A DNA stretch of 64,000 nucleotides from Bradyrhizobium sp. LLZ17 (GCF_041200145.1 NZ_CP165734.1:4340001-4404000); one strand, 5' to 3'. Shown: positions 19,481-28,086, counted from the stretch's first letter. A program made the numbers and translations. Notes: generated from the letters alone by a model not told the origin.

Positions 19481-19639
19481 ATTAACAATCCGTTAACCAA
19501 TTCGGGCGGGCTCTGGATATTTCGCGGGCAACAACGCGGCGGGCCTGTGCTGCGCCAGCGTCGGAGAAGCCGGCGTTTCGACCACGCGCGCTGGAGGTTG
19601 GCCATCGGCTTGCCGGCGTAGCGTCGTCGATGCGGAAGA

Positions 19640-19687
19640 GAACGGCAATCGGTGTCTGATTGGTAGTGATCGAATAGAGATTCACAT
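19640..19687 (-). pseudogene. 5' relic of an SRAP peptidase gene
   Basis: From the minus-strand ATG at 19687 the bases encode, after one missing base in codon 2, NLYSITTNQTPIAVLFR, the same beginning as the SRAP gene at 47741-48465 (NLYSITTNQAAISALFR). The lost base (ATGTG-AATCTC instead of ATGTGCAATCTC) removes Cys2, the catalytic and DNA-crosslinking residue of the family. After about 16 codons the similarity ends. Confidence 0.65.
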
Positions 19688-19934
19688 GTGAGTCCTTTCA
19701 CGGCGGTATCGCCACATCGACGATCACGCCTCCGGCGTCTCTGGCGAACACCCGACCGTTGCCTTAGGAAGAGCTATGGTAGCTTATTGATCTGTGCCCT
19801 TGAGCGCAGTCCGATGGCGAGCTCGAGCGCGGAACGCGCGCAAGCGACTGCGCGTCGTGGGCCAGTTTGGGATACGTTTGATTGCGGCAGGTTAGCTGGC
19901 TTGAACCTGGGCACCATAGGCGCATATTCGGCGG

Positions 19935-20135
19935 ATGCTCGAGGAGCGACCAAGTTTCATAGCTCGGAAGAATCCCGGACTTGGCTGGGCGGTCGATATT
20001 CTGTGGCCCGATGGCGAAACGGAAGCAATCAAGGGATTTGTTACGGAAGCCGACGCGGTTAAGTGGATTGCTGAGCATGAGCACTCCAAGCGGTGGCAGG
20101 GAAATACAAACCAAAAACCCTCCCTAGCGTCTTAG
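19935..20135 (+). CDS. small hypothetical protein
   Basis: A 66-residue protein reading FIARKNPGLGWAVDILWPDG then ETEAIKGFVTEADAVKWIAE. The beta-strand-rich first half and amphipathic helix look like an intact small domain of the kind often found in Bradyrhizobium, function unknown. No obvious ribosome site. Confidence 0.5.
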   Translation: MLEERPSFIARKNPGLGWAVDILWPDGETEAIKGFVTEADAVKWIAEHEHSKRWQGNTNQKPSLAS

Positions 20136-20302
20136 AAACCCGCCTCGATCGACTGACGGCACACTGCGTGTGTGACCGGTGGTTCGTGGGCCGACTCCTA
20201 CACTTGACGGCGATCACGCGGCGGGAGTCCGATCGCTCGCGGGGGCGACATCAACGAGCTTCGCCCGCATGGAGCGCGTCTGCCCCGCGCGCGTGGGCCA
20301 TC

Positions 20303-20811
20303 TCAAAGCTCACGCGAAATCGCCGGATGCGTTCGGTTCTTGACCTTGATCCATTCGTTGGTCCGGCCGCCGATATAGCGCCGGTCGCGCCGCTTGGAGA
20401 CGATCCCCTCGAGCCCGAATTCGCAGGCCTTGCGGAACAGGTCCGGCCCGATAGCACCGGGCTCGAACGGCGCCACGAAGATGCCGTCCGGCCGGCGGTG
20501 CAGCAGCCGCTCCAGATTGGTCTTGCGCATCTCCAGCGGCAACAACCGCAGATCCTCGCCGCCAAGCGCCAGCACGTCGAAGGCATAAAGCTGGACTTCG
20601 TGATCGTGCTTGCGAGAGTGCAGCGCGTTGAAATCGGAGAAGCCATCGACGCCGAGCACGACCGCCCCGCCATCGAGCACGAACTGTTTCTGACGGACCC
20701 TTCGCGTGGCTTCCACGATTGGATATCGGTCAGCCCAGTTGTAGCCGCGCCCCCGTGATCAAACGCATGCTGTCCGTCATTGCGTTCTAAGCGGAGGCGA
20801 ATAGCCTTCAC
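20303..20811 (-). pseudogene. ATP-dependent DNA ligase (LigD-type) relic
   Basis: The long frame (to 20716) reads RQKQFVLDGGAVVLGVDGFS, then DFNALHSRKHDHEVQLYAFD, GIFVAPFEPGAIGPDLFRKA and GLEGIVSKRRDRRYIGGRTN with WIKVK, the later part of the nucleotidyltransferase domain. Upstream, YNWADRYPIVEATRRV and LRLERN appear in different frames, so at least two frameshifts interrupt the start. The KxDG motif with the lysine that receives AMP is absent. It can be read as a decayed partner of the intact Ku gene at 40.5 kb. Confidence 0.75.
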
Positions 20812-20819
20812 CTTTTACT

Positions 20820-21008
20820 TCATGAAACCAATCGGGGCCGTCCGGGCCCAGTGTCTGGCATGGAAGCTGGACGACCCAGGCTCTCCTTGCTCAGGGGCTG
20901 TTCCAAAAATCGTCGCTCAACGTCTGAGAGATTGGTCTTAAGCAGCTGTCGATAGCGGCTGATGTTGTTGTCATGGGCGTGCAGACGGATGACTTCTTCG
21001 TCGGTCAC
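20820..21008 (-). CDS. small hypothetical protein (paralogue at 23040)
   Basis: A 62-residue protein starting with GTG: MTDEEVIRLHAHDNNISRYR and LLKTNLSDVERRFLEQPLSK. The 63-residue product of 23040-23231 has the same MTxEEx-R-L-x-x-H-x-NNI-x-RYRxLLxTxLxxVER pattern, so the two are paralogues. Function unknown. Confidence 0.6.
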   Translation of the reverse strand: MTDEEVIRLHAHDNNISRYRQLLKTNLSDVERRFLEQPLSKESLGRPASMPDTGPGRPRLVS

Positions 21009-21094
21009 GGTGCCTGGGTGTGGCTAAAAGAAATCTACCGAGAACGAAAAAGGTAACAGTGGCGTTCGAACGCGCGTTTATGAAGCAAGCTTCT

Positions 21095-21235
21095 TGGACC
21101 GCTATCACGATCGTCGACGCCGCACGCAAGGTCCGTCAGAAGCGCTTCGTGCTCGACGGCGAAGCCGTCGTGCTTGGCATCGATGCTTCGTGCTCGACGG
21201 CGAAGCCGTCGTGCTTGGCATCGATGGTGTCTCGG
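21095..21235 (+). pseudogene. second DNA ligase relic with internal duplication
   Basis: The bases encode ITIVDAARKVRQKRFVLDGE then AVVLGID, the same ligase segment as in the relic at 20303-20811 but on the opposite strand and closer to the consensus (DGEAVVLG). The match then breaks because 41 bases are repeated. It is a short fragment only. Confidence 0.65.
21145..21226 (+). repeat. perfect 41-base tandem duplication
   Basis: The bases 21145-21185 are repeated exactly at 21186-21226 (each begins CTTCGTGCTCGACGGCG and ends GGCATCGATG). Since 41 is not a multiple of three, it shifts the frame of the ligase fragment it lies in. Perfect identity suggests a recent event. Confidence 0.9.
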
Positions 21236-21448
21236 CTAACCGGCCCGCTGCGCGAAGACACGTCCGCTAGTGCGGCTTTCTCGGCCTTGCTGCTTATGGA
21301 ATCGTTGCAATCGACCGTAGACCGCCAGGCGAGTGCGGCCTAACCGCTGGCCAATTTCGCTCGCAGTCATGCCACTGTCGAGTAGCGCAAGGAGTTGCGC
21401 TTCTTCCTCGGGGGACCACGAACGGATTTCCAGTCTATTGTTTGACAT
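21236..21448 (-). CDS. small helix-turn-helix (SANT/GcrA-like) protein
   Basis: A 70-residue protein: SWSPEEEAQLLALLDSGMTA then SEIGQRLGRTRLAVYGRLQR. The Trp-Ser-x-Glu-Glu opening and helix-turn-helix are a SANT/Myb- or GcrA-like DNA-binding domain. The start at 21448 follows GGATGGG. It could be a regulator of nearby genes; target unknown. Confidence 0.65.
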   Translation of the reverse strand: MSNNRLEIRSWSPEEEAQLLALLDSGMTASEIGQRLGRTRLAVYGRLQRFHKQQGRESRTSGRVFAQRAG

Positions 21449-21521
21449 TGCCCATCCATGACAGCGAAAGCACCGCGAAAATTCCATTCTAGAGCAGAGG
21501 CATAAATGCCTCTTCTCCGCC

Positions 21522-21767
21522 TCAAAGATCCTCGAACGAGACTCCGATAAGATTTCCACTCGACCAGACCAGTCGGCAACTTCGGATGATACGATCTTTC
21601 TCGAGCATTAGTTTGAATGTGGAGTTCACGTGCCGCTTCGACGGAAGCTCAACTGCTGCCCCTTGTTCCGACATGTTGACCACACGGCAGCGCAAGCTGG
21701 CGCCGTCGCCTGAAATGTAGGCGATCTCGTCAACATCGGTGCGCTCCAGCTTTCGACGCTCTATCAT
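21522..21767 (-). CDS. PilZ-domain protein
   Basis: An 81-residue stand-alone PilZ domain: ERRKLERTDVDEIAYISGDG, CRVVNMSEQGAAVELPSKRH and CRLVWSSGNLIGVSFEDL. The ERRK-x-x-R start and N-x-S-x-x-G motif are the cyclic-di-GMP contacts. GGGGGTGA before the start is a good ribosome site. It may respond to cyclic di-GMP, for example from the enzyme at 409-3357, but this is an inference. Confidence 0.8.
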   Translation of the reverse strand: MIERRKLERTDVDEIAYISGDGASLRCRVVNMSEQGAAVELPSKRHVNSTFKLMLEKDRIIRSCRLVWSSGNLIGVSFEDL

Positions 21768-21788
21768 TTGATCACCCCCTAGCGAGGC

Positions 21789-21980
21789 TCATCGGGATGT
21801 GCACCTTGTCTCTAGCAGCTGGAATTGTCGCGCGATCTGTATTGCTACGTCTGATCGTTCCTTGGCGAGACCGTCACGCTCGAGCACCCCGATCAAGACG
21901 GTATGGGTTCCAACAGAAAGTTGCTTGGCTGCGATCTCTCGAGCCAAAGCTGCTAATTCAGCATCGCAATGTGAAGTCAT
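21789..21980 (-). CDS. small hypothetical protein
   Basis: A 63-residue helical protein (ELAALAREIAAKQLSVGTHT, LIGVLERDGLAKERSDVAIQ). Protein-like composition without a recognised family. Confidence 0.4.
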   Translation of the reverse strand: MTSHCDAELAALAREIAAKQLSVGTHTVLIGVLERDGLAKERSDVAIQIARQFQLLETRCTSR

Positions 21981-22255
21981 GGCGATCTCATGGCTAGCCT
22001 GTCGGCCAGTAAAGCTAGATCCTACCTGGCCTTACCTGCGAAAACGTTACCTGATCCGGTCGAGTCCAATAGCCCGGCGTGTCCTGCCAGCGGATTAGCT
22101 CGATGGACTAGAAGGCGCGCGCGACACATCACCCTGTTGTGCGGCGCGAAGAAGCGCCGCCTCGCGTTGTCCGTAATCTTACGGACGATGCACATCTGCA
22201 AGTTTCGAGGTCTTGAGTGTTTTTATGACGATCTGCTTTCCAGACGAGAGGGCCC

Positions 22256-22426
22256 ATGAGCGTCAAAGCCATGATGGCGACGATCCTCCAAAACCAATTG
22301 ACGTCGCGTGGCGTGCATTCGCTGATTCGGACTGCGAGGAGATCGTGGAGCTTGATCGAACACCTCAGAGAGCTGGAGCTAAATCTGGCAGCGCGCGAGA
22401 TAGCTGATGATCGCGAGCCGCACTAA
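22256..22426 (+). CDS. small hypothetical protein (MSVKAM type)
   Basis: A 56-residue protein starting MSVKAMMATILQNQL, with an amphipathic C-terminal helix (SLIEHLRELELNLAAREIAD). The same first six codons with the preceding bases recur at 22965, where the frame ends after 14 codons. Function unknown. Confidence 0.4.
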   Translation: MSVKAMMATILQNQLTSRGVHSLIRTARRSWSLIEHLRELELNLAAREIADDREPH

Positions 22427-22610
22427 TTGCCGCGGCATCTTCGTAAGTCCAATCTAGAACGCCCACTTGCGCGGCACCCGCGATCTGCGCCCCGGCAACT
22501 CGACAAGAACGCGCCTCTGCTTGAGTTACCTCCTAATGGTAGACTTCCGATCTACCGCTTCTTCGCGACGATTGGCATGATGCAAGCCTATACGCCGTGA
22601 GGTAAAGACA

Positions 22611-22910
22611 ATGATCAATGACCTCCTCGTGTCGCCGCGGCCAATCGCTCGCATCAGCACGATCGGCATCATCGCAGCCGCAATCCTCCTGTTCGCAGCG
22701 ATGGCCGCTTCCACCGTTCTTGGGGTAGGAACCCGCATCTCTCAAGCCTTCGAACCGTTCGCCAAATCGCCGAATGAGCGCGTGTCCGAAAGTTTCGAAG
22801 ATATCAAGGGCATCGGCCCGATCTCCGACGAACTGAAGAGCGCGCTGGCATCGCTGAGCCAGAGCGTGCAGGGCGCGCAGAAGCCGCCGGTTCAGGCGCA
22901 GGGGCATTGA
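22611..22910 (+). CDS. small membrane-anchored hypothetical protein
   Basis: A 99-residue protein with one hydrophobic helix (about residues 16-38, ISTIGIIAAAILLFAAMAAS) and a polar C-terminal part (SFEDIKGIGPISDELKSALA) that probably faces one side of the membrane. No family recognised. Confidence 0.55.
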   Translation: MINDLLVSPRPIARISTIGIIAAAILLFAAMAASTVLGVGTRISQAFEPFAKSPNERVSESFEDIKGIGPISDELKSALASLSQSVQGAQKPPVQAQGH

Positions 22911-22964
22911 ACATCTACTTCGGATTGACCTCATGACATGCGGATTTTGGACCAAGGGCGGTCC

Positions 22965-23009
22965 ATGAGCGTCAAAGCCATGCTGGTGACCAGTTTTCAG
23001 AGGAAGTAA
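22965..23009 (+). pseudogene. 5' duplicate of the MSVKAM gene
   Basis: ATGAGCGTCAAAGCCATG occurs here as at 22256, together with similar upstream bases, but this frame stops after 14 codons. It is a short duplicated gene start lying just before the next small gene. Confidence 0.45.
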
Positions 23010-23039
23010 TTGCGACCACGCCCGTCGGGGAGATGGACG

Positions 23040-23231
23040 ATGACCGAAGAAGAAATTGCTCGTTTACGTACGCATAGGAACAACATTGATCGATATCGGC
23101 GCCTGCTCGAAACTGAATTAACTGAGGTGGAACGGCATTACTTCGAAATGCGGTTGTCCGAAGAGCAATCCGCGACTGAAATAGAGATAACCGCGGCTGA
23201 GACGCCGCCGTCTATGGTCGAGCCGAAATGA
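23040..23231 (+). CDS. small hypothetical protein (paralogue at 20820)
   Basis: A 63-residue protein: MTEEEIARLRTHRNNIDRYR then LLETELTEVERHYFEMRLSE. GGGGAG nine bases before the ATG decides the start. Its paralogue is at 20820-21008 on the other strand. Function unknown. Confidence 0.65.
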   Translation: MTEEEIARLRTHRNNIDRYRRLLETELTEVERHYFEMRLSEEQSATEIEITAAETPPSMVEPK

Positions 23232-23378
23232 CGATTTCAGACCGAATACGATCTCTGGCTGGCGTATACCCGGGTTGCTGTCTATTGCAAACCGTCGGCA
23301 GGAACTTGCGCACCTTGATCATCAAGCCTCCAATAATGACCGGACAATCTGGCGCGGCTGTGCAATCACCATCACTGG

Positions 23379-23642
23379 ATGTATGACGTTGGTCTCTTTT
23401 CGATTGATGCGCTGAAGCTACAGCGTGCACACTGGCAGGAAACTAAGGGAAAGCGCACAAACGCCTTTATGAAAGATGCTGGTAAGAAGGCTGCAGCCAC
23501 GCGCGCGGCGAATGCAGCAGCTAAACTGCGGAGCGAGGCGGCTCGGAAAGCCGTTGCAACACGTCGCGCCAACGTATTGAAGGGCCAGAATGACCAGGCA
23601 GCAAAAGCCCCCAAGACGTTTTATCTCCCCGATCTGGGTTAG
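23379..23642 (+). CDS. Ala/Lys/Arg-rich hypothetical protein
   Basis: An 87-residue (57 if started at 23469) protein with a repeated basic pattern (DAGKKAAATRAANAAAKLRS, EAARKAVATRRANVLKGQ), like the histone-H1-type tails seen in many small bacterial proteins. It may bind nucleic acid. It is about 30 bases before the DUF4268 gene. Confidence 0.4.
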   Translation: MYDVGLFSIDALKLQRAHWQETKGKRTNAFMKDAGKKAAATRAANAAAKLRSEAARKAVATRRANVLKGQNDQAAKAPKTFYLPDLG

Positions 23643-23672
23643 CTGTTCTGCGTCTTGGAAGGCATCATCAGG

Positions 23673-24692
23673 ATGGCTGATCAACCATTGGGACGACTTG
23701 AACGAGTTGAACTTCGTGACATCTGGACAAGCGAAGCAAGCAGCTTCACGCCTTGGCTTGCGCGACCTGAGAACCTCGCCATTTTAGGCGAGACCTTAAA
23801 GATCGAGCTAGAACTCGAGGCTCAGGAAAGGGCGGTGGGGCCCTTCCGTGCAGACCTACTCTGTAAGGACATCGATAACGACCGTTGGGTTTTAATTGAG
23901 AACCAATTGGAGCGCACCGATCATATACATCTCGGCCAGCTGTTGACCTACGCCTCCGGTCTTGATGCGGTGACGATCGTCTGGATTGCAGCCCGTTTCA
24001 CCGAAGAACATCGATCAACACTCGATTGGCTGAACAAGATCACCAACGAGAGTTTCCGGTTCTTTGGATTGGAGGTTGAATTATGGCGGATCGGAGCTTC
24101 GCCAGCTGCGCCAAAGTTCAATATCGTGTCAAAGCCAAACATATGGTCAACCTCGGTCGCTAAGGCCGCTGGTGCAATCGATGCGGGCGAGCAGTCTGAA
24201 ACGGAGGCTATGCGTGAAAGATACTGGGCGGCGCTCAATTCGAAGCTAGAAGAGATCGGTGGCGCAGTGTCGGGGAAACGCAAACCGCAACCACAATCGT
24301 GGATGCACTATAAGATCGGCCGAAGCCAGAGAATTGGCGCTGCCATGAACATCCAAAAGAATCAAATTCGTGCAGAGATCTATCTTCGAGGCCCCGCTGC
24401 AAAAACCTTCTTCAAGGCTCTCAAGGAACACGAAGCGAAGATAGAAAGCGAGCTTGGCTATCGATTAGACTGGCAGCAACTGCCAGAAGGGCAGGATTCT
24501 CGGATCGCGGTTTATACTGACGCCGACCCAACAGATGAAGCGGATTGGCCGCGCCAGCACGAGTGGTTGGCGAAACGCATCAATGAGATGTACCCCGTGT
24601 TCGCGCCGCGCGTTGGTGCAGCGCTGACGGTCGCTTCGTCGGCGCAAAGCAGCGAACTAGATAGCCCCCTATCGGGCCGCCCCACTGATTGA
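23673..24692 (+). CDS. DUF4268 protein with predicted nuclease-like N-terminal domain
   Basis: A 339-residue soluble protein. Its N-terminal half has ELRDIWTSEASSFTPWLARP, VGPFRADLLCKDIDNDRWVL and IENQLERTDHIHLGQLLTYA; the D-x(n)-E-x-Q arrangement in RADLL ... VLIENQ resembles a PD-(D/E)XK endonuclease-like core. The C-terminal half is the DUF4268 part (FFKALKEHEAKIESELGYRL). Proteins of this kind occur in accessory and defence-rich regions; the cellular role is unknown. ATG 23673 is preferred over an upstream TTG because GGAAGG precedes it. Confidence 0.7.
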   Translation: MADQPLGRLERVELRDIWTSEASSFTPWLARPENLAILGETLKIELELEAQERAVGPFRADLLCKDIDNDRWVLIENQLERTDHIHLGQLLTYASGLDAVTIVWIAARFTEEHRSTLDWLNKITNESFRFFGLEVELWRIGASPAAPKFNIVSKPNIWSTSVAKAAGAIDAGEQSETEAMRERYWAALNSKLEEIGGAVSGKRKPQPQSWMHYKIGRSQRIGAAMNIQKNQIRAEIYLRGPAAKTFFKALKEHEAKIESELGYRLDWQQLPEGQDSRIAVYTDADPTDEADWPRQHEWLAKRINEMYPVFAPRVGAALTVASSAQSSELDSPLSGRPTD

Positions 24693-24868
24693 AACTACGA
24701 CGCGAGGCTCGAACTGATCGCGAGGCTCGACAATCTGTCCGTATGATGGGAGACTTTTCAAAGCGGCGACCGCTGCCCGGAGTTGCCCGATCACTTCAGC
24801 CGCGATGCTGTTCGTCATGGTCCGCCCATCAGATATAGACACAATATTCGATACCGACTTCGGCGTTG

Positions 24869-25123
24869 CTAACGGGGAAAAGCGTATCGGATCGTCAAAG
24901 AAGCTCCCCGTCCCTTTTTCGGAGGCGACATTATCGTGTCTCCTGCCCGCTTTTCTTCGTACATCGCATCGCAACATGAGGGCATTTGATTGTTCGTCCG
25001 CGGATAGCCTCCAAGTTTACGATGAACCATCCCAGCACTAATCTCAAGGAATGCGGCACCGCGAAGCTCAGCGCTTCGCAGCTGAGAACGGATTTCTGAC
25101 CGAAACTGATCCTTTGTAGGCAC
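24869..25123 (-). CDS. small conserved hypothetical protein
   Basis: An 84-residue protein started by GTG 25123 with GGGGGCGAG just upstream. It reads LEISAGMVHRKLGGYPRTNN, QMPSCCDAMYEE and ends in GRGASLTIRYAFPR. The H-R-x-x-GGYP-x-x-N-x-x-MP-x-CC and GASLTIRY-x-x-PR pattern is familiar as a conserved small protein in accessory regions, sometimes labelled HNH-associated; the function is not known to me. A 49-codon frame (24669-24818) follows on the same strand and might be a second small gene. Confidence 0.5.
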   Translation of the reverse strand: MPTKDQFRSEIRSQLRSAELRGAAFLEISAGMVHRKLGGYPRTNNQMPSCCDAMYEEKRAGDTIMSPPKKGRGASLTIRYAFPR

Positions 25124-25380
25124 CTCGCCCCCGACCTTGCACGGATCGATCCTAGCTCAGCTAGGCGCCCGCACGAACAGCATGCGGCTGTGGCAGAGCC
25201 GGACATGGGCGAACAACGCGCTGTCTTTTCAGACTATTCATCTAGGAGCACCTTGAAGAACCTTGGTTACGCTTCTTTGCGTTCTCGACTAGGGTGTCGA
25301 ATCCGAACACCTGAATAAAGATGGCTTCCCGTTCTCGATACCGAACGAAGCCGGGTCACAACCGCCCTAGGCGAGGCCGC

Positions 25381-25467
25381 TTACAGCATCAGCCAAGCCA
25401 TCCCAGCAATCAGAACCAAAAAGCTGGTGAGCGCCGTCACCGCGAACCCATACTCAATCCTGTCCAT
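25381..25467 (-). CDS. 28-residue single-helix membrane peptide
   Basis: MDRIEYGFAVTALTSFLVLI continues with AGMAWLML and a stop. Almost the whole peptide is one hydrophobic helix. A second 28-residue membrane peptide of similar design lies at 25599-25685. No proof of translation. Confidence 0.35.
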   Translation of the reverse strand: MDRIEYGFAVTALTSFLVLIAGMAWLML

Positions 25468-25598
25468 AACCGCCCCGCGCGCATACACACCAGCAAGCAA
25501 AATGATGCCTTATGCCGGGCCACCCGAACAACACATTTGTGAATCAGCTAGGTCATAAAACCCTCCGGCAGTACGAAACTGCACCGAGCGCTTCGCGC

Positions 25599-25685
25599 TC
25601 AGATCAGCACCATCGCCGCCGCCGAGATCGCCGCGAGCAGGACAAGCAGGCCTGCGATGATGATGCCGAGCCAGACGGTTTGCAT
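25599..25685 (-). CDS. 28-residue single-helix membrane peptide
   Basis: MQTVWLGIIIAGLLVLLAAI continues with SAAAMVLI and a stop. Same length, strand and single-helix form as the peptide at 25381-25467. No proof of translation. Confidence 0.35.
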   Translation of the reverse strand: MQTVWLGIIIAGLLVLLAAISAAAMVLI

Positions 25686-25884
25686 CGCCGGCAATGAGGT
25701 GAGGCCGGCACCGTTCCTCGACGTGCATGGCCGGCGAGCGCTTCGCTCAAAAGATGAACCCGGCGACCGTGGTCGCAACGGCGGCCAGGAGCGTCAGAGC
25801 ATTTTGGGAGTCGGGAACAAACGGCAATGCACGCCGTTCTCTCTGTGCTCCGGCCTCCAGCCCCCCTGCGAACCGGAGTCCCCA

Positions 25885-25923
25885 CGGCCCCAGCCCGCCG
25901 CCAGTTGGCTGGGGCCGTTTTTA
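25885..25923 (+). terminator. strong intrinsic terminator
   Basis: CGGCCCCAGCC (25885-25895) pairs perfectly with GGCTGGGGCCG (25907-25917) and is followed by TTTTT. No plus-strand gene directly precedes it, so it may end a small RNA or a lost gene. A diverged copy (about 27085-27122) stands before the second copy of the zinc-ribbon gene. Confidence 0.7.
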
Positions 25924-25983
25924 TCGGAACGATCCGAAAAACGCATCGTTGGCAACCACCGGCGGGTTCCAGGGTGTTGGGAG

Positions 25984-26208
25984 ATGACTGTGCTCTCTCC
26001 AGATCATGTCCTGCGTGATTGCCCGAAGTGTCATGCTTGGCCGATGCCCGCCAACTTCGTCCGCACGAGCTGGCCAAGCCTGTCGCCCCAAATTGAGTTT
26101 CGATGCGCAAAGTGTGGTCATGAAGAGACGGCCGAGGTCGAAAGCACAGGGGAGATGAAGCCCGTTAAGAAGCGCAGGCGGAGATGGTCACCTGAGGTTT
26201 TTCGGTGA
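25984..26208 (+). CDS. zinc-ribbon protein (copy A)
   Basis: A 74-residue protein: LRDCPKCHAWPMPANFVRTS ... IEFRCAKCGHEETAEVES. CPKC and CAKC form a four-cysteine zinc ribbon; the basic tail (KKRRRRWSPEVFR) could bind nucleic acid. Part of the tandem block repeat. Confidence 0.6.
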   Translation: MTVLSPDHVLRDCPKCHAWPMPANFVRTSWPSLSPQIEFRCAKCGHEETAEVESTGEMKPVKKRRRRWSPEVFR

Positions 26209-26353
26209 TACAGCCAGTATCAAAGAACCACGCCGCGGGCTTTTTCTTTGCGCCTGCGCCCGAAAGTGTCATCGATTCTTGGCATAGATCGTGCTGACTA
26301 GTTTCCATCCGGGATTTTGCCGGAGTTGGAACGACAGGCACGCGTTGGAGGAC

Positions 26354-26482
26354 ATGCGTATTCACCGGCGACAGCTACTAGGTGATCTCCAAAGCGGGAC
26401 GCATGTCGATCAATCGGTTCGGGCTCTACAGGAGGATCTCAAGCTGATCGAATCAGGGCTTGGCCAGATCGGCAAGGATTGA
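26354..26482 (+). CDS. small helical hypothetical protein
   Basis: A 42-residue frame, MRIHRRQLLGDLQSGTHVDQ then SVRALQEDLKLIESGLGQIG. GGAGG right before the ATG at 26354 is the main support. Function unknown. Confidence 0.4.
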   Translation: MRIHRRQLLGDLQSGTHVDQSVRALQEDLKLIESGLGQIGKD

Positions 26483-26794
26483 TCGGGCACTGAGAAGAAC
26501 AACCCGGCCGGGTAGGCAATCAAATCACGCCGTGCATGAGAACGGCCCCGATCACGCAAGGGAGCAAAGCATCGGGGCCGCCCTTTGCCGGCGGACTTGA
26601 GGAGGCCGGGCCGGCGCCGGAGTGAAGCACCGCTGAATACACAGGGCAACCGGACAGCGTTTCTGACAGGCTCTAGAGAGTCGCTGAGTGGCATTGCGTG
26701 ATTTGGCGCAAGGGGGGCCCCGGTTCGCGCTGGCGGGCTTTCGTGCCATCCTACACGGGCGGCCGGCCCCTTCCGGTCGCGGTTTCAGGCAACT

Positions 26795-26830
26795 CCCGCT
26801 GGCCCCAAGGTTGGCGGGTTTCTTTTTTGT
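26795..26830 (+). terminator. strong intrinsic terminator
   Basis: CCCGCTGGCC (26795-26804) pairs with GGTTGGCGGG (26809-26818, with G-T pairs) around CCAA and is followed by TTTCTTTTTT. No plus-strand gene ends just upstream (26483-26794 has no gene I can support), so it may serve an unannotated transcript. Confidence 0.65.
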
Positions 26831-26904
26831 CCGATGTGCGCCGGTAGTGATCCGGAGACGTAAGCGCCAGCCGATGGGACTACAGTCCTCACTTTTGGCG
26901 TACT

Positions 26905-27069
26905 ATGGCGCGTGGCGATGACACGGAGGATGCACCAACCCTCATCTGCATAAGATGTCGGCGGCCAATGGATTATCTGACGACGCTGCCGGAGATCTCA
27001 AACCTGCCCGCCGTCTACGTCTACAGGTGTATACCCTGCCGGAGAATTGAATCCGTCGTTGTAAAGTAA
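26905..27069 (+). CDS. zinc-ribbon mini-protein (copy B)
   Basis: A 54-residue protein: TLICIRCRRPMDYLTTLPEI ... VYVYRCIPCRRIESVVVK. CIRC and CIPC form a rubredoxin-like zinc knuckle pair. The gene is copied, in truncated form, at 28087-28203. Confidence 0.6.
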   Translation: MARGDDTEDAPTLICIRCRRPMDYLTTLPEISNLPAVYVYRCIPCRRIESVVVK

Positions 27070-27181
27070 CGGCCGTCCTTCAGCGGGCGCCCTGCGTCGG
27101 GCGCTCACGGGGCTGTTTTTATCGGAACAATCCGAAAAATGCATGGTTGGCAGTCACCGGCGGTATTCCAAGGTGTTGGAG

Positions 27182-27402
27182 ATGACTGTGCTCTCTCCAG
27201 ATCACGTCCTGCGTGCCTGCCAACTGTCATGCTTGGCCGATGCCCGCCAACTTCATCCGCCCGATCTGGCCAAGCCAGTCGCCCCAAATTGAGTTTCGGT
27301 GCGCAAGGTGTGGCCATGAAGAGACCGCCCAGGTCGAAAGCACAGGCGAGATGAAACCCGTTCAGAAGCGGGGGCGGAGATGGTCACCTGAAATTTCGGT
27401 GA
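27182..27402 (+). pseudogene. zinc-ribbon gene A', frameshifted copy
   Basis: About 85-90 percent identical by eye to 25984-26208, but the bases encoding the first cysteine pair are two shorter (GCCTGCCAACTGTCATG instead of GATTGCCCGAAGTGTCATG). This breaks the frame. The second CxxC (CARCGHEE) survives in another frame. 27413-27666 has no gene. Confidence 0.7.
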
Positions 27403-27666
27403 CACAGCCATCTGTCAGAGAACTACGCCGCTCCACGCTGGCGGCCTGTTCTCGTCATTGCCTGACGAGCTTGGACCGCATGCCGGCTAGCATCGTGTAA
27501 GCAGCGCGCCGCCAGATCAGGTTCATCAGGACTAGCATGTTGGGATCCCCGCTATTCGATGTCGCTAGACTTGAACAGTTCTGTTTCACGGTGATTTCGC
27601 CGAGGGTGGGAAATGATTTCGTCGGACCAGGAGCTTGGCCGCCGGTTCACGCTGGCCGGCCGCCTT

Positions 27667-27918
27667 TCAGTTTTGGAATGACCGCGGCACGAGCGCCCCC
27701 TTTAGCACCGCATCGATGGTCTTGGACCGCGTACCGGGAGCAAGTCTTCCCCTCTGCCGCTTGGGCTTGGATGATCTGGACACTCTGGCAACTAGCCAAA
27801 GATCGCTGCCGCAGCTGGCGCATTCATAGTGCTTCAGCTCGTAGCCTTTGGCCACGGGGAAAATAGCTTTGAGCACTCGAGGTTCGCTACAAACCGTGCA
27901 TCCGGCTTCGCCGTTCAC
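27667..27918 (-). CDS. zinc-ribbon protein
   Basis: An 83-residue protein with CTVCSEPRVLKAIFPVAKGY and ELKHYECASCGSDLWLVARV, two CxxC knuckles, and a basic tail (KPKRQRGRLAPGTRSK). The GTG at 27918 follows GGGGGCG; the frame is open 20 codons further to a TTG. It points against the tandem blocks and lies between A' and B'. Confidence 0.55.
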   Translation of the reverse strand: MNGEAGCTVCSEPRVLKAIFPVAKGYELKHYECASCGSDLWLVARVSRSSKPKRQRGRLAPGTRSKTIDAVLKGALVPRSFQN

Positions 27919-28086
27919 GATCGCCCCCGCAAGCAAGTTGATGATCGGAATGAGAACTGAGTCTCGGTTCAGGAGCAATAGCGGCTCACGCCGGCGGGCC
28001 TGTTTCGATGCGGCCGGCCGGTAATCGTCCGGAGATGTAAGCGTCGGCCAATTGAATTACGATCGTCATCTTTGGGCGGACCGGCA

